Assembly (NCBI GenBank): GCA_001603505.1
Contig: LUZC01000025.1
Span: 1-42,502, forward strand
From: Bacteroidales bacterium Bact_11
GTDB lineage: Bacteria > Bacteroidota > Bacteroidia > Bacteroidales > UBA932
Direction: 5' to 3'
Length of the DNA: 42,502 bases
The first letter of the stretch is position 1; every line of letters starts with the position of its first letter. Under the pieces are notes generated by a model. It saw only the letters and a program-made list of their open reading frames with translations, did not search any database and was not told the origin of the DNA. Made by a program: the position numbers and the translations under genes. Below are positions 14,326 to 23,190 of this stretch, in pieces.

Positions 14326-15990
14326 CTACGAATACATGAAACGGCGGATGCTGCCCTTCGGCGTCTTGTCGAAAGGCTCCGCAGCCACCACATAGCCGCT
14401 GATCTGGCTGTAGGCCGGAATCTGCGCATTGACTTTCGAGAGATTCTCGTCGAGGATGGCCCGCAGCTGTTCGTTCGTCACGCCGTGTTCTTCGATCAGC
14501 TTGACGTTCGGCACGATGAGGGCGATCAGGTGGTTTTCGCGGCTCACGATGAGCGACTCGGCCACGTATGGCATTTGGTTGAGCACCACTTCAATCTCTT
14601 CGGGATAGATGTTCTGGCCGTTGGTCGACAGGATCATGCTCTTGCAGCGGCCCACGAGGAACACGCGGCCGATTTCGTCCTGGGTTCCCAGGTCGCCGGT
14701 GTGGAACCAGCCGTCGGCGGTGAAGGCCGCCCGGGTGGCCGCCTCGTTCTTGTAGTAGCCGGCAAACACCACATGGCCGCGGACGAGCACTTCGCCGGCA
14801 ACGTTGCGGGGATCCTCAGAGTCGATTCTGAGCTCGATGCCCTCGGGAACCGGCTCGCCGCACTCTTTCATCACATAGGTTTCCTTGTGGCCCAGGCAGA
14901 TGGTCGGGGCGCATTCGGTCATGCCGTAACCCGTGACGAACGGGACCTTGAGCTGGTGGAGGAAGAGGTGCTCCAGTGCCTCGGGCATCGCCGCGCCGCC
15001 GGTGATCAGCAGGCCGCAGTGGCCGCCGAGCGCTTTCATGAAGATATCGTGGAGCGCTTCGCAGAAGTCGGGATGGTTCTCGTAGTCAGCCAGTTTGGCG
15101 GCACCCGACTTGCTGTGGACGAATTCGCCGATGGTGTCGTCGAGCATCTTGTTGATGATGAGCGGAACGGCGAAGAAGACGAACGGCTTGTACTGCCGCA
15201 GCGCGGGCTTGAGGTTGGCCGGCACGGGCGGCACGAAGAGAATGCAGAGCGTCATGCCCAGGCACAGCGGCTCAATGAGGTCGTATACCAGGCCGAAGAT
15301 ATGGGCATACGGCAGCACGCTCACGTAGTTGTCTTCGCGGTGATACGGGAAGTGGTGAGGAATCAGCTGGACATTGGAGCTGAAGTTGCGGACGGTGAGC
15401 ATCACGCCCTTCGGGTTCCCGGTGGAACCGGAAGTGTACATGATGGCCGCCAGGTCGTCGAGTTCACGGGCGTCATAGTGGAGGGACGCGGCGGACAGGC
15501 CGTTCGGGTGGGCGGCGGCGAAGAGGGCGTCGCGTTGAGCGTAGACCGCTGCGAAGTCGCCGCGGCTGGCCAGCAGCTCGCCGCTATAGGTATCGAACAC
15601 GGCCAGCAGGGCGGGCATGGCTTCGAAATCCATCTTCGAGAAGATCATCTTCTCCGTGAAGAGGATCCGGCTCTCGGAATGGTTCACGAGGCCCTGGGCA
15701 TCCGCCGGCATGAAGCCGTTGAAAATCTGTACAGCCACGAAACCGCCAACCTGTGCGGAGAAGAAATTGACGCCCCAGCCCACGCAACTGCGTGCGTTGA
15801 TGGCGATTTTGTCGCCCTTCCGGAGGCCGGCGGCCTTCCAGCAGAGGATGTTCTTCTCGATCTCTTCCGCGAACGCACCATAGGTCAGGAACGGATTGTT
15901 GTATTCTCCCAACGCGGGCTTCTCCCAGCATTCCTTCACGGACTGCTCGAACACCTTTATAAAATCGTCTTGTTTTGTCAAATTGTACAT
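14326..15990 (-). CDS. AMP-forming acyl-CoA/acyl-ACP ligase
   Basis: 554 residues. ANL superfamily motifs: A3 YTSGSTGNPKGVML near 195, A5 GYGMTECAPTI near 325, A7 GWFHTGDLG near 410, and A10 KTPKGSIRRF at the C-terminus with the catalytic Lys. N-terminal LTYGAFAEEIEKNILCWKAA is typical of long-chain fatty acid ligases. It forms an acyl-adenylate and then a thioester; whether with CoA or ACP is not visible. Upstream of the acyl-ACP thioesterase. ATG at 15990 chosen: MYNLTKQDDFIKVFEQSV reads as a normal N-terminus, and the earlier frame lies in the promoter. Confidence 0.92.
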   Translation of the reverse strand: MYNLTKQDDFIKVFEQSVKECWEKPALGEYNNPFLTYGAFAEEIEKNILCWKAAGLRKGDKIAINARSCVGWGVNFFSAQVGGFVAVQIFNGFMPADAQGLVNHSESRILFTEKMIFSKMDFEAMPALLAVFDTYSGELLASRGDFAAVYAQRDALFAAAHPNGLSAASLHYDARELDDLAAIMYTSGSTGNPKGVMLTVRNFSSNVQLIPHHFPYHREDNYVSVLPYAHIFGLVYDLIEPLCLGMTLCILFVPPVPANLKPALRQYKPFVFFAVPLIINKMLDDTIGEFVHSKSGAAKLADYENHPDFCEALHDIFMKALGGHCGLLITGGAAMPEALEHLFLHQLKVPFVTGYGMTECAPTICLGHKETYVMKECGEPVPEGIELRIDSEDPRNVAGEVLVRGHVVFAGYYKNEAATRAAFTADGWFHTGDLGTQDEIGRVFLVGRCKSMILSTNGQNIYPEEIEVVLNQMPYVAESLIVSRENHLIALIVPNVKLIEEHGVTNEQLRAILDENLSKVNAQIPAYSQISGYVVAAEPFDKTPKGSIRRFMYS

Positions 15991-16017
15991 AATGGGGTTG
16001 GTTTTGGTTTTCGTCCG

Positions 16018-16025
16018 CAAAAATA
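16018..16025 (-). promoter_or_regulatory. -7 box of the acyl ligase-thioesterase operon
   Basis: Minus-strand TATTTTTG, 27 bases before the ATG at 15990. No clear -33 element. Confidence 0.55.
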
Positions 16026-16065
16026 GGGCATCCCACTTCAATTCAGGGACTGTCGGGCGCGGTAT

Positions 16066-16117
16066 GTGGCGAATGCCGCTGCGAAAAGTGGCGAATCGAC
16101 CACTTTCTGGGGCGAAT
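16066..16117 (+). repeat. Three direct repeats G(T/G)GGCGAAT at 21-22 bp spacing
   Basis: GTGGCGAAT at 16066-16074 and 16088-16096, GGGGCGAAT at 16109-16117. Spacing is two DNA turns, so the copies face the same side of the helix. The middle copy lies inside an inverted repeat, AAAGTGG (16085-16091) and CCACTTT (16100-16106). Located 26 bases upstream of the smpB -7 box in a 166-bp divergent gap; possible regulator array. Confidence 0.55.
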
Positions 16118-16142
16118 GATTACCAGTGCAGGTGAAAATCAT

Positions 16143-16150
16143 TACCTTTG
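16143..16150 (+). promoter_or_regulatory. -7 box of smpB-pgk, likely leaderless
   Basis: TACCTTTG matches TAnnTTTG; its G is six bases before the smpB ATG at 16157. This also argues against a TTG start at 16148, which lies in the box. Confidence 0.6.
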
Positions 16151-16156
16151 CATGTT

Positions 16157-16612
16157 ATGGCGAAGGAGAAGAAAAAGAGCACGGTGGAGATCCGCAACAA
16201 GAAGGCCGGATTCGAGTACGAATTTCTCGAGCATTTTACGGCCGGCATCGTGCTGTATGGGACGGAGATCAAATCGATCCGCGCAGGAAAAGCCTCGCTG
16301 GTCGACAGCTGGTGCTATTTCGTGAACGGAGAGCTCTATGTGAAGAACATGAACGTGGCCGAATACTGGTGGGGCTCGGCGTTCAGCCGTCAGGATCCCA
16401 AACGCGACCGCAAGCTCCTGCTCACGCGCCGGGAACTCCGCAAACTTGCCCGGGCCGTGAAGGAAAAGGGCCTGACCATCGTGGCCACCCGCCTGTTCAT
16501 CGCCGAAAACGGCTACGCCAAACTCAATATCGCGCTCGCCCGCGGCAAGCGGGAGTACGACAAGCGCGAGGCCATCAAGGAGAAAGACCTCAAACGATAT
16601 GAAACAGATTGA
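16157..16612 (+). CDS. smpB: SsrA-binding protein
   Basis: 151 residues. [20 protein letters not shown] (about 15-34), [21 protein letters not shown]-equivalent region [27 protein letters not shown] and the basic tail [19 protein letters not shown] are all SmpB. It binds tmRNA and takes it to stalled ribosomes in trans-translation. The C-terminal tail, which enters the decoding site, is intact. It overlaps pgk by 14 bases. No tmRNA gene is seen in the window. Confidence 0.95.
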   Translation: MAKEKKKSTVEIRNKKAGFEYEFLEHFTAGIVLYGTEIKSIRAGKASLVDSWCYFVNGELYVKNMNVAEYWWGSAFSRQDPKRDRKLLLTRRELRKLARAVKEKGLTIVATRLFIAENGYAKLNIALARGKREYDKREAIKEKDLKRYETD

Positions 16613-17849
16613 TTCCTATGATTTCCGCGGCAAGAAAGCCATTGTCCGCGTCGACTTCAACGTTCCTCTGAACGAAAACTTCGAAATTACCGACGACACC
16701 CGCATCCGGGCTGCCATCCCCACGCTGAAGAAAGTGCTCGCCGGCGGCGGCGCGCTGATCATCATGTCGCACTTGGGCCGTCCGAAGGGACCGGCCGACA
16801 AGTTCTCCCTCAAGCACATCCTCGCACGCGTGAGCGAACTCCTCGATGTGCCCGTACAGTTTGCGCCCGACTGCCAGAAGGCCGACGAGCAGGCTGCCGC
16901 CCTCAAGCCGGGCGAAGTGCTCGTGCTCGAAAACCTCCGCTTCTACGCGGAAGAAGAAGGCAAGCCCCGCGGACTGGCCGACGACGCCACCGACGAGGAA
17001 AAGAAAGCCGCCAAGGCTGCCGTCAAGGAGAGCCAGAAAGCTTTCACCAAGAAGCTTGCCTCCTACGCCGACTGCTACATCAACGACGCATTCGGTACCG
17101 CCCACCGTGCCCACGCCTCCACGGCTCTTATCGCCAAGTATTTCCCCAACGACAAGATGTTCGGCTACCTGATGGAAGGCGAGATCAAAGCCATCGACAA
17201 CGTGCTCAAAAACGCGCAACACCCGTTCACGGCCATCATCGGCGGCTCGAAGGTCTCCTCGAAGCTCGAGGTGCTCAAGAACCTCGTGACGAAGGTCGAC
17301 AACCTGATCATCGGCGGCGGTATGGGCTACACGTTCATCAAGGCCGAAGGCGGCAAGATCGGCAATTCGCTCCACGAAGACGACCTGATCCCCGACGCGC
17401 TCGAGATCATGAAGATTGCCAAGGAGAAGGGCGTGAACCTGTCGCTCTCCGTGCAGACCCGCGTGGCTGACGAATTCAGCAACGACGCCAACGTGAAGGT
17501 AGTGCCCTCGCACGAAATTCCCGACGGCTGGCAGGGCATGGACGCCGGACAGAAATCCATCGACATCTGGACGGATATCATCCTGGGTTCCAAGACCGTG
17601 CTTTGGAACGGTCCCGTGGGCGTGTTCGAAATGCCGAACTTCGCAGCCGGCACGCTGAAGATTGCCGAAGCGCTGGCCGAAGCCACCGCTAAGGGCGCCT
17701 ATACCCTCGTGGGCGGCGGCGACTCCGTGGCGGCCGTCAACCAGATGGGCTACGCCGACAAGGTGAGCTACGTGTCCACCGGCGGCGGCGCCATGCTCGA
17801 GGCCATCGAGGGCAAGGATCTTCCTGGCATTGCCGCCATCCGCGAATAA
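16599..17849 (+). CDS. pgk: Phosphoglycerate kinase
   Basis: 416 residues, normal length. [10 protein letters not shown] (about 17-26) with the substrate loop, SHLGRPKG near 57, [12 protein letters not shown] near 110, the [14 protein letters not shown] signature near 160, [11 protein letters not shown] near 237, [10 protein letters not shown] near 335 and the nucleotide loop [11 protein letters not shown] near 374. It converts 1,3-bisphosphoglycerate plus ADP to 3-phosphoglycerate plus ATP. It starts inside smpB and its TAA shares a base with the next ATG, so three genes are coupled. Confidence 0.97.
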   Translation: MKQIDSYDFRGKKAIVRVDFNVPLNENFEITDDTRIRAAIPTLKKVLAGGGALIIMSHLGRPKGPADKFSLKHILARVSELLDVPVQFAPDCQKADEQAAALKPGEVLVLENLRFYAEEEGKPRGLADDATDEEKKAAKAAVKESQKAFTKKLASYADCYINDAFGTAHRAHASTALIAKYFPNDKMFGYLMEGEIKAIDNVLKNAQHPFTAIIGGSKVSSKLEVLKNLVTKVDNLIIGGGMGYTFIKAEGGKIGNSLHEDDLIPDALEIMKIAKEKGVNLSLSVQTRVADEFSNDANVKVVPSHEIPDGWQGMDAGQKSIDIWTDIILGSKTVLWNGPVGVFEMPNFAAGTLKIAEALAEATAKGAYTLVGGGDSVAAVNQMGYADKVSYVSTGGGAMLEAIEGKDLPGIAAIRE

Positions 17850-18409
17850 TGGAAGAGCGGGCTTACCTGGCACAATACGAGACGAGGCTCCAGGAGAGTC
17901 TCGTCTCTTTGTGTACCGCCTACGACATGATGGGCGGCGTACTGCTGGAAAACGACGACATCGAGAGCAAGTTCACGGAAGAACTCGCCAAACCCTACCT
18001 GACCGACGCTGTGCGCGAATACCGCGCCTATCCCGAGGCTGCCGTAGCCTGGGCGGGTTATATGGGCATGGCCGTCGCCAAACTCTGGGACGTCGACTTT
18101 CCGGCCTACCAGCAGGTGGTCTACGCCGACCTGCTGGGGCCCCGCGGCTTCGACGACATGGACGAACGGATCGTATCGCAAGTGCTTGGCTATGCGCTTG
18201 ACAGCGAACCTGCCCGACAGATTGCCGATATGCTGTCGAACTGTGCGGTAGAAGCCCTCACGATGATTCGCCACGAGCACATCGAGCCGCAGAGTCCGCG
18301 GGCCTACTACGTGTTCGCCCGCACGGTGCAGGTGCTCTACCGGATAGGGGCTTCGATGGAACTGTTTCTTCTCGGATACACGAAGCGCCCGGTTTTTCCG
18401 GGCGCTTGA
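17849..18409 (+). CDS. Conserved hypothetical protein downstream of pgk
   Basis: 186 residues, all-helical looking, no signal peptide, no strong membrane helix. Features: LVSLCTAYDMMGGVLLENDD near 18-38, EYRAYPEAAVAWAGYMGMAV near 57-76, and a C-terminal helix with YYVFARTVQVLYRIGASMEL. I do not recognise the family. Its ATG overlaps the pgk stop (TAATG), so it is translated as part of that operon. The last nine codons are themselves a near-perfect hairpin (18383-18407) that reaches into the stop codon. Confidence 0.75.
   Translation: MEERAYLAQYETRLQESLVSLCTAYDMMGGVLLENDDIESKFTEELAKPYLTDAVREYRAYPEAAVAWAGYMGMAVAKLWDVDFPAYQQVVYADLLGPRGFDDMDERIVSQVLGYALDSEPARQIADMLSNCAVEALTMIRHEHIEPQSPRAYYVFARTVQVLYRIGASMELFLLGYTKRPVFPGA
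18383..18407. terminator. Bidirectional hairpin overlapping the gene end
   Basis: AAGCGCCCGG (18383-18392), loop TTTTT, CCGGGCGCTT (18398-18407): a perfect 10-bp GC-rich stem between two convergent genes. It encodes the last residues KRPVFPGA and its last base is the first base of the TGA stop. No strong U-tract on either side; still the best terminator candidate in the window. Confidence 0.65.
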
Positions 18410-18412
18410 TGT

Positions 18413-18874
18413 TTAGAAGGAGTAGCGGGCGCCGAGGCTGACGTAGGGGTCAAAACCATGGAGCAGGCCGCCGAAGAAATTGTATGTCGGCCTGAAATCA
18501 AGCAGCACCTGGATCGGCGCATCAAACTGGTAATCGAAGCCGATCTGGCCACCCAGGCCCAGATTGAATTTCGGGCCGGGCCAGAGCGAGAGAGCCATCA
18601 TCGCGGCGGGCCCGCCATAGACGCCCAGGCCGCCGGTAAGGAACCAGTGCCACTGATAACCTCCGGCTGCCGTCAATGCGGCGTGGTGGCCATAAATGCG
18701 GAAGCCCAGGTCCGCCTCGATGCGGTTGATGTCGTTGAGGAACGTCTGGTACGACGCCTCCATGCCGAACCCTTTGATGGAACCACCGACCCGGAGGCCG
18801 ACAGCGTTCTCCTGCGCGGAAACGGCGGTAATCAGCGCCATAAAGGCCAGAATCGAAACAATCGCTTTTTTCAT
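18413..18874 (-). CDS. Small outer-membrane beta-barrel protein
   Basis: 153 residues from the ATG at 18874. Signal peptide MKKAIVSILAFMALITAVSA with cleavage before QEN. The mature part is made of alternating aromatic/glycine strands (GLRVGGSIKGFGMEASYQTF; HHAALTAAGGYQWHWFLTGG; NLGLGGQIGFDYQF) and ends in GARYSF, with terminal Phe as in outer-membrane barrels recognised by BAM. The size fits an eight-stranded barrel of the OmpA/OmpW or OMP_b-brl type. It starts 16 bases after the gcvP stop. Function unknown; the longer open frame upstream is a shadow of gcvP. Confidence 0.8.
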   Translation of the reverse strand: MKKAIVSILAFMALITAVSAQENAVGLRVGGSIKGFGMEASYQTFLNDINRIEADLGFRIYGHHAALTAAGGYQWHWFLTGGLGVYGGPAAMMALSLWPGPKFNLGLGGQIGFDYQFDAPIQVLLDFRPTYNFFGGLLHGFDPYVSLGARYSF

Positions 18875-18890
18875 AAGTATCATTTTCTGA

Positions 18891-21701
18891 TTATTCTGCG
18901 GTGGTGACAAGGTTGCGGTCACCATATCCGTTATCCACGCGGCTGACCGCCGGCCAGAGCTTGTTCTGGCGGATCCATTCCAACGGGAATGCGGCCTGTG
19001 TCCGGGAGTACGGGTGAGTCCAGGTATCGGCACATACTTCGTCTTCCGTATGAGGTGCCATCCGGACCGGATTGTCCTCGGCGTCGAGCGTGCCGGCTTT
19101 GATGGCCTCGCATTCGGCCACGATGGTTTTGAGCGTCTCCACAAAGCGGTCGAGTTCGGAGAGCGGTTCACTTTCGGTGGGCTCGATCATCAACGTTTCG
19201 TGCACCGGGAACGACAGCGTCGGGGCGTGGAAACCGAAGTCCATGAGTCGCTTGGCCACATCGGTGGCATCGACGCCGTAGGTGGCCTTGAAATGCCGCA
19301 GGTCGATGATGCACTCGTGGGCCACGCGTCCGGTTGCGCCGGTATACAGGGTGCCCAGTTCGGGCAGGAGCCTGGCCGACATGTAGTTGGCGTTGAGGAT
19401 GGCGATGCTGGTGGCCTTGCGCAGTCCTTCTTCGCCCAACATCTTGATGTAGGCGTGGGTAATGGGCAGGAGCAGCGGGCTGCCATAGGGAGCCGCGCTG
19501 ACCGCGTCCATGCCCGCGCCGCCGCATTCGCCGATCACCGGATGGCCCGGCAAATACGGTTTGAGGGCTGCGGTGCAGCAGATGGGGCCGACGCCCGGGC
19601 CACCGCCGCCGTGCGGCATGGCGAAAGTCTTGTGGAGGTTGAGGTGGCATACGTCCGCACCGATGTACCCCGGATTGGTGAGGCCTACCTGAGCATTCAT
19701 GTTGGCCCCGTCCATGTAAAGAAGGCCTCCGTGGCGGTGGATGATGTCGACGATCTCGCGGATGCGGACTTCGAACACGCCGTGCGTCGAAGGATAGGTG
19801 ATCATCATGCCGGCCAGCGTGTCGCCCGCGGCCGCTGCCTTCTCGGCAAGTTCTTCCACATTGATGTTGCCGTTTTCGTCGCAGCCCACGAGCGAGATGT
19901 CGAAGCCGGCCATGGCGGCGGAGGCGGGGTTGGTACCGTGTGCCGAGGTCGGGATGATCATCACGCGGCGTCCTTCGCCTTCGTGGGCGTTCAGGTAGCG
20001 GCGGATGGTCATCAGGCCGGCATACTCGCCGGCGGCGCCGCTGTTAGGCTGGAGAGAGCAGGCATCGAAGCCGGTGATGACGGCCAGGTCCCTCTCCAGT
20101 TCGTGGATTACCTGCAGGGTGCCCTGTGCCTGGTCGGAGGGGGCGTATGGATGCAGGTTGGCGAATTCACTCCAGGAGAGCGGCAGCATCTCGGCGGCCG
20201 CGTTGAGTTTCATGGTGCAGCTGCCCAGCGGAATCATGGAGTGGGCGAGCGAGATATCCTTGCGCTCCAGCATCTTGATGTAGCGCATCATCTCGGTTTC
20301 AGAGTGGTAGGTGTTGAACACCTGCTGCGTGAGGATGGGCGTCTCGCGGCGCAGGAAGATGGTTGTGTCGGGTACGCCGGGTCCGGAGGGACAGCCGAAG
20401 ATCTGCTCGATGGCGGCTGCTTCCTCCCGGGTGGACAGTTCATCGAAGGAAATCTGGACGGTGCTTGCATCCGGGTAGTAGAAGTTGAAGCCCAGGGTGA
20501 GGGCCTTCTCACGGATGGCGGCCGCATCGACACCGACCACGCGGAGCGTGTCGAAGAAATGCTCACAAGCGAGCCTGTAGCCGGCCTGTTTCAGCCTTGC
20601 GGCTACCACATGGGCATAGCCATAGGCATTCATGGCAATGTCGGTGATGCCCTGCGGACCGTGCCATACGGCGAACATGCCGGTCATGGTGGCCATCAGG
20701 GCTGTGGCCGTACAGATATTGGAAGTTGCCTTTTCGCGTTTGATGTGCTGCTCACGGGTCTGCAGGGCCAGACGCACGGCACGCTCGCCGAGACGACCCA
20801 CCGAAACGCCGATGATGCGGCCGGGGAGGTTGCGGCGGTATTTGTCGGAACAGGCCATCCAACCGGCGGTCGGGCCACCGAATCCCATCGGCAGGCCGAA
20901 GCGCTGGGCGGTGCCGCAGGCGACGTCTGCACCCCAGGCGGCAGGTTCCTTCAACAGGGCAAGGGCGAGTAGGTCGCACCAGGCCGCCACCAGGCAACCG
21001 TGGGCGTGTGCCTTTTCGCATAGGCCGCTGTAATCGCGGATCTCGCCGTCGGCAGCCGGATACTGCACCAGCACGCCGTAGCATTTCTCTTCGAATCCGT
21101 ATTCCAACGCTTTGCCCGTATGGATCTCGATGCCCAGTCCGGCGGCGCGGGTGCGCAGCACGGAAAGCACGTTCGGGAAGATATCCTCATCGACGAAGAT
21201 GACGTTGCGGCCGGCCTTGACGGCATCGCGCGAACGGAGTTCGAACATCATGCGCATGGCTTCGGCGGCGGCCGTGGCGTCGTCGAGCATCGAGCAGTTC
21301 GACAGGGAGAAGCCGGTAAGCGAGGAGATCATCGTCTGGAAATTGATGAGCGCCTCAAGGCGGCCCTGTGAGATTTCAGCCTGATACGGAGTGTAAGAGG
21401 TGTACCAGCAGGGGTTCTCGAAAACATTGCGCGTAATGACGGCGGGTGAGGCGGTCCCATAAAAGCCCATGCCGATCATCGACCGGAAATTCCGATTCTT
21501 GCCGGCGATCTCCTTGAGCCGCGCCAGATAGGCGTGTTCGCTCATCGGAGCGTCGAGTTTCAAGGGTTCCGGGAGACGGATGTCCTGGGGGACGGTCTGG
21601 CCGATGAGTTCTTCGAGCGAGGATACGCCCAGCGCCTCGAGCATTCGCTTTTCATCTGCGGGTCTCGGGCCGTTGTGTCGGTTGGCAAAGGAAAGAGGCA
21701 T
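18891..21701 (-). CDS. gcvP: Glycine dehydrogenase (decarboxylating), P protein
   Basis: 936 residues, fused P1 and P2 halves as in E. coli. It begins FANRHNGPRPADEKRMLEAL; N-terminal half ENPCWYTSYTPYQAEISQGR; C-terminal half SAHGTNPASAAMAG near 586, and the PLP site LNLHKTFAMPHGGGGPG with Lys691. It decarboxylates glycine and passes the aminomethyl group to lipoyl-GcvH. No gcvH or gcvT is present nearby. It follows rodA on the same strand after 61 bases with its own promoter box and a palindrome, so it may be separately controlled. Confidence 0.96.
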   Translation of the reverse strand: MPLSFANRHNGPRPADEKRMLEALGVSSLEELIGQTVPQDIRLPEPLKLDAPMSEHAYLARLKEIAGKNRNFRSMIGMGFYGTASPAVITRNVFENPCWYTSYTPYQAEISQGRLEALINFQTMISSLTGFSLSNCSMLDDATAAAEAMRMMFELRSRDAVKAGRNVIFVDEDIFPNVLSVLRTRAAGLGIEIHTGKALEYGFEEKCYGVLVQYPAADGEIRDYSGLCEKAHAHGCLVAAWCDLLALALLKEPAAWGADVACGTAQRFGLPMGFGGPTAGWMACSDKYRRNLPGRIIGVSVGRLGERAVRLALQTREQHIKREKATSNICTATALMATMTGMFAVWHGPQGITDIAMNAYGYAHVVAARLKQAGYRLACEHFFDTLRVVGVDAAAIREKALTLGFNFYYPDASTVQISFDELSTREEAAAIEQIFGCPSGPGVPDTTIFLRRETPILTQQVFNTYHSETEMMRYIKMLERKDISLAHSMIPLGSCTMKLNAAAEMLPLSWSEFANLHPYAPSDQAQGTLQVIHELERDLAVITGFDACSLQPNSGAAGEYAGLMTIRRYLNAHEGEGRRVMIIPTSAHGTNPASAAMAGFDISLVGCDENGNINVEELAEKAAAAGDTLAGMMITYPSTHGVFEVRIREIVDIIHRHGGLLYMDGANMNAQVGLTNPGYIGADVCHLNLHKTFAMPHGGGGPGVGPICCTAALKPYLPGHPVIGECGGAGMDAVSAAPYGSPLLLPITHAYIKMLGEEGLRKATSIAILNANYMSARLLPELGTLYTGATGRVAHECIIDLRHFKATYGVDATDVAKRLMDFGFHAPTLSFPVHETLMIEPTESEPLSELDRFVETLKTIVAECEAIKAGTLDAEDNPVRMAPHTEDEVCADTWTHPYSRTQAAFPLEWIRQNKLWPAVSRVDNGYGDRNLVTTAE

Positions 21702-21723
21702 GATTGCGTGTATTCTGTAAGAT

Positions 21724-21743
21724 GATTATGATCCGTGATAATC
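21724..21743. promoter_or_regulatory. Palindrome at the gcvP transcription start
   Basis: GATTAT (21724-21729) and ATAATC (21738-21743) around an 8-base spacer, immediately downstream of the -7 box at 21746-21753. Possible operator for gcvP. Confidence 0.35.
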
Positions 21744-21745
21744 TA

Positions 21746-21753
21746 CAAATTTA
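21746..21753 (-). promoter_or_regulatory. -7 box of gcvP
   Basis: Minus-strand TAAATTTG in the 61-base gap after rodA, 44 bases before the gcvP ATG. No clear -33; the element would fall in the rodA 3' end. Confidence 0.45.
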
Positions 21754-21762
21754 ATCAAAAAC

Positions 21763-23187
21763 TCAGTAACTGCGCTTTTCCATGTCCAATTTCAGGTAGA
21801 TGAAGATCAGGATGGTAAAAGCCCAGAGAGAAGACCCGCCGTAACTGATCAGCGGCAGGGGGATGCCGATGACCGGCATCAGGCCAATGGTCATGCAGAT
21901 GTTGATGACCACATGCATGAGCAGGCAGCAGGCCACGCACCATCCATAGATGCGTGCGAAACTGTCTTTCTGTTTCTCGGCCGAGCCGATGAGCCGCAAT
22001 ATCAGGCTCAGGTAGACGGCCAGTACGGCCAGCGCTCCAAGAAATCCCCATTCTTCACCGATGGTGCAGAAAATGAAGTCGGTGCTCTGTTCCGGGACGA
22101 AATCGAACCGGGTCTGGGTGCCGCCCCGGAACCCTTTGCCGGCAAACCCGCCCGAGCCGATGGCGATGAGCGACTGGTGGACGTTGTATCCCACGCCCTT
22201 GGGGTCTTCCTTGATGCCGAGCAGCACTTCGATGCGGGCGCGCTGATGGTCTTTCAGCACATGGTTGAACACGAATTCCACCGAAAAAATCAGACAGAGT
22301 CCCAGCAGGTAACCCAGCATCAGGTTGCGAAGGGATGTTTTCCGTCTTCGCCAGAAAACTAAGGTGAGGACGGCTGCGAGAACACCGGTCAGCAGGGCGA
22401 CCCACTGGTCTGGATCGAGCCGGGTGAGCGGCTCCAGCGATTCTATACGCAGCAGGCGGGGAACAAAAGCCAGCAGTATAACCGCGGCGGCTGTCGCGGG
22501 GATGCCGATCATCGGTCTTCGGCTATAAAAACTGGCTGTCACGCCCGTCAGGCCTGCAAGGACCAAAATGGAGACCAGGGGCGAAAAAACCAGCGTGAAG
22601 ACGAACAGCAGGATGGCCAGCAACCCGGCGACCAGAATCCATCCCGTCATCCCTTCGCGGTAGCAGACAATCAGGAAGCCTAGGTAAACGAGCGCGGAGC
22701 CCGTCTCCTTCTCCAGCAGGATGGAGAGGATCGGGATGGCCAGCACAACCATGATCCGGATGAAATCGCGAGGATTGCTGAACTTGAAATCGTATTTGCT
22801 CATGAGATGAGCCAGCAGGATCGACATCGAGATCTTGGAAAACTCGGCGGGTTGGAGGCCGAACGGCCCGATGGCAAACCACGACCTAGATCCGTTCACT
22901 TCCTTTCCCACGAAAGCCACGGCGACCAGCAGCACGACAATCAACACATACAGGGGCCAGGCGATGGCGGAATACACTTTGTGCGGGATGACAAACAGGA
23001 TGAGGCCGCCGATGACCAGGGCGGAAGCCACCCATATCATGTCCATCACATACTTCTGTTTCAGGCTCAGGATGAACCCCTCGTCCGACGCGGAGGAGGA
23101 ATAGATGTTCATCCAGCCGAATACCACCAGCAACAGATAGAGGCCGATGACCACCCAGTCGAGTTTCCTGTAGTTGATGTTTTCCAT
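21763..23187 (-). CDS. rodA: RodA peptidoglycan glycosyltransferase (SEDS)
   Basis: 474 residues, multi-pass membrane protein. SEDS features: GSRSWFAIGPFGLQPAEFSK near 98-117, EKETGSALVYLGFLIVCYRE near 160-179, GSGGFAGKGFRGGTQTRFDF near 347-366, PEQSTDFIFCTIGEEWGF near 368-385 and GIPLPLISYGGSS near 445. It polymerises glycan strands with PBP2 in the elongasome. Somewhat longer than E. coli RodA because of an extra hydrophobic and basic stretch around 220-300. Gap to mrdA is 3 bases. Confidence 0.95.
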   Translation of the reverse strand: MENINYRKLDWVVIGLYLLLVVFGWMNIYSSSASDEGFILSLKQKYVMDMIWVASALVIGGLILFVIPHKVYSAIAWPLYVLIVVLLVAVAFVGKEVNGSRSWFAIGPFGLQPAEFSKISMSILLAHLMSKYDFKFSNPRDFIRIMVVLAIPILSILLEKETGSALVYLGFLIVCYREGMTGWILVAGLLAILLFVFTLVFSPLVSILVLAGLTGVTASFYSRRPMIGIPATAAAVILLAFVPRLLRIESLEPLTRLDPDQWVALLTGVLAAVLTLVFWRRRKTSLRNLMLGYLLGLCLIFSVEFVFNHVLKDHQRARIEVLLGIKEDPKGVGYNVHQSLIAIGSGGFAGKGFRGGTQTRFDFVPEQSTDFIFCTIGEEWGFLGALAVLAVYLSLILRLIGSAEKQKDSFARIYGWCVACCLLMHVVINICMTIGLMPVIGIPLPLISYGGSSLWAFTILIFIYLKLDMEKRSY

Positions 23188-23190
23188 CGG

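Noticed and set aside
16116-16146. Direct repeat ATGATTACC / ATCATTACC before smpB
   Set aside because: The second copy is mostly the -7 box itself; one mismatch in nine bases with only two copies is weak.
16148-16156. TTG as an upstream start for SmpB
   Set aside because: It lies inside the TACCTTTG promoter box, and the ATG at 16157 gives the normal SmpB N-terminus.
21702-21762. Glycine riboswitch before gcvP
   Set aside because: The gap is 61 bases and holds no tandem aptamer; glycine riboswitches need about 100 bases or more.
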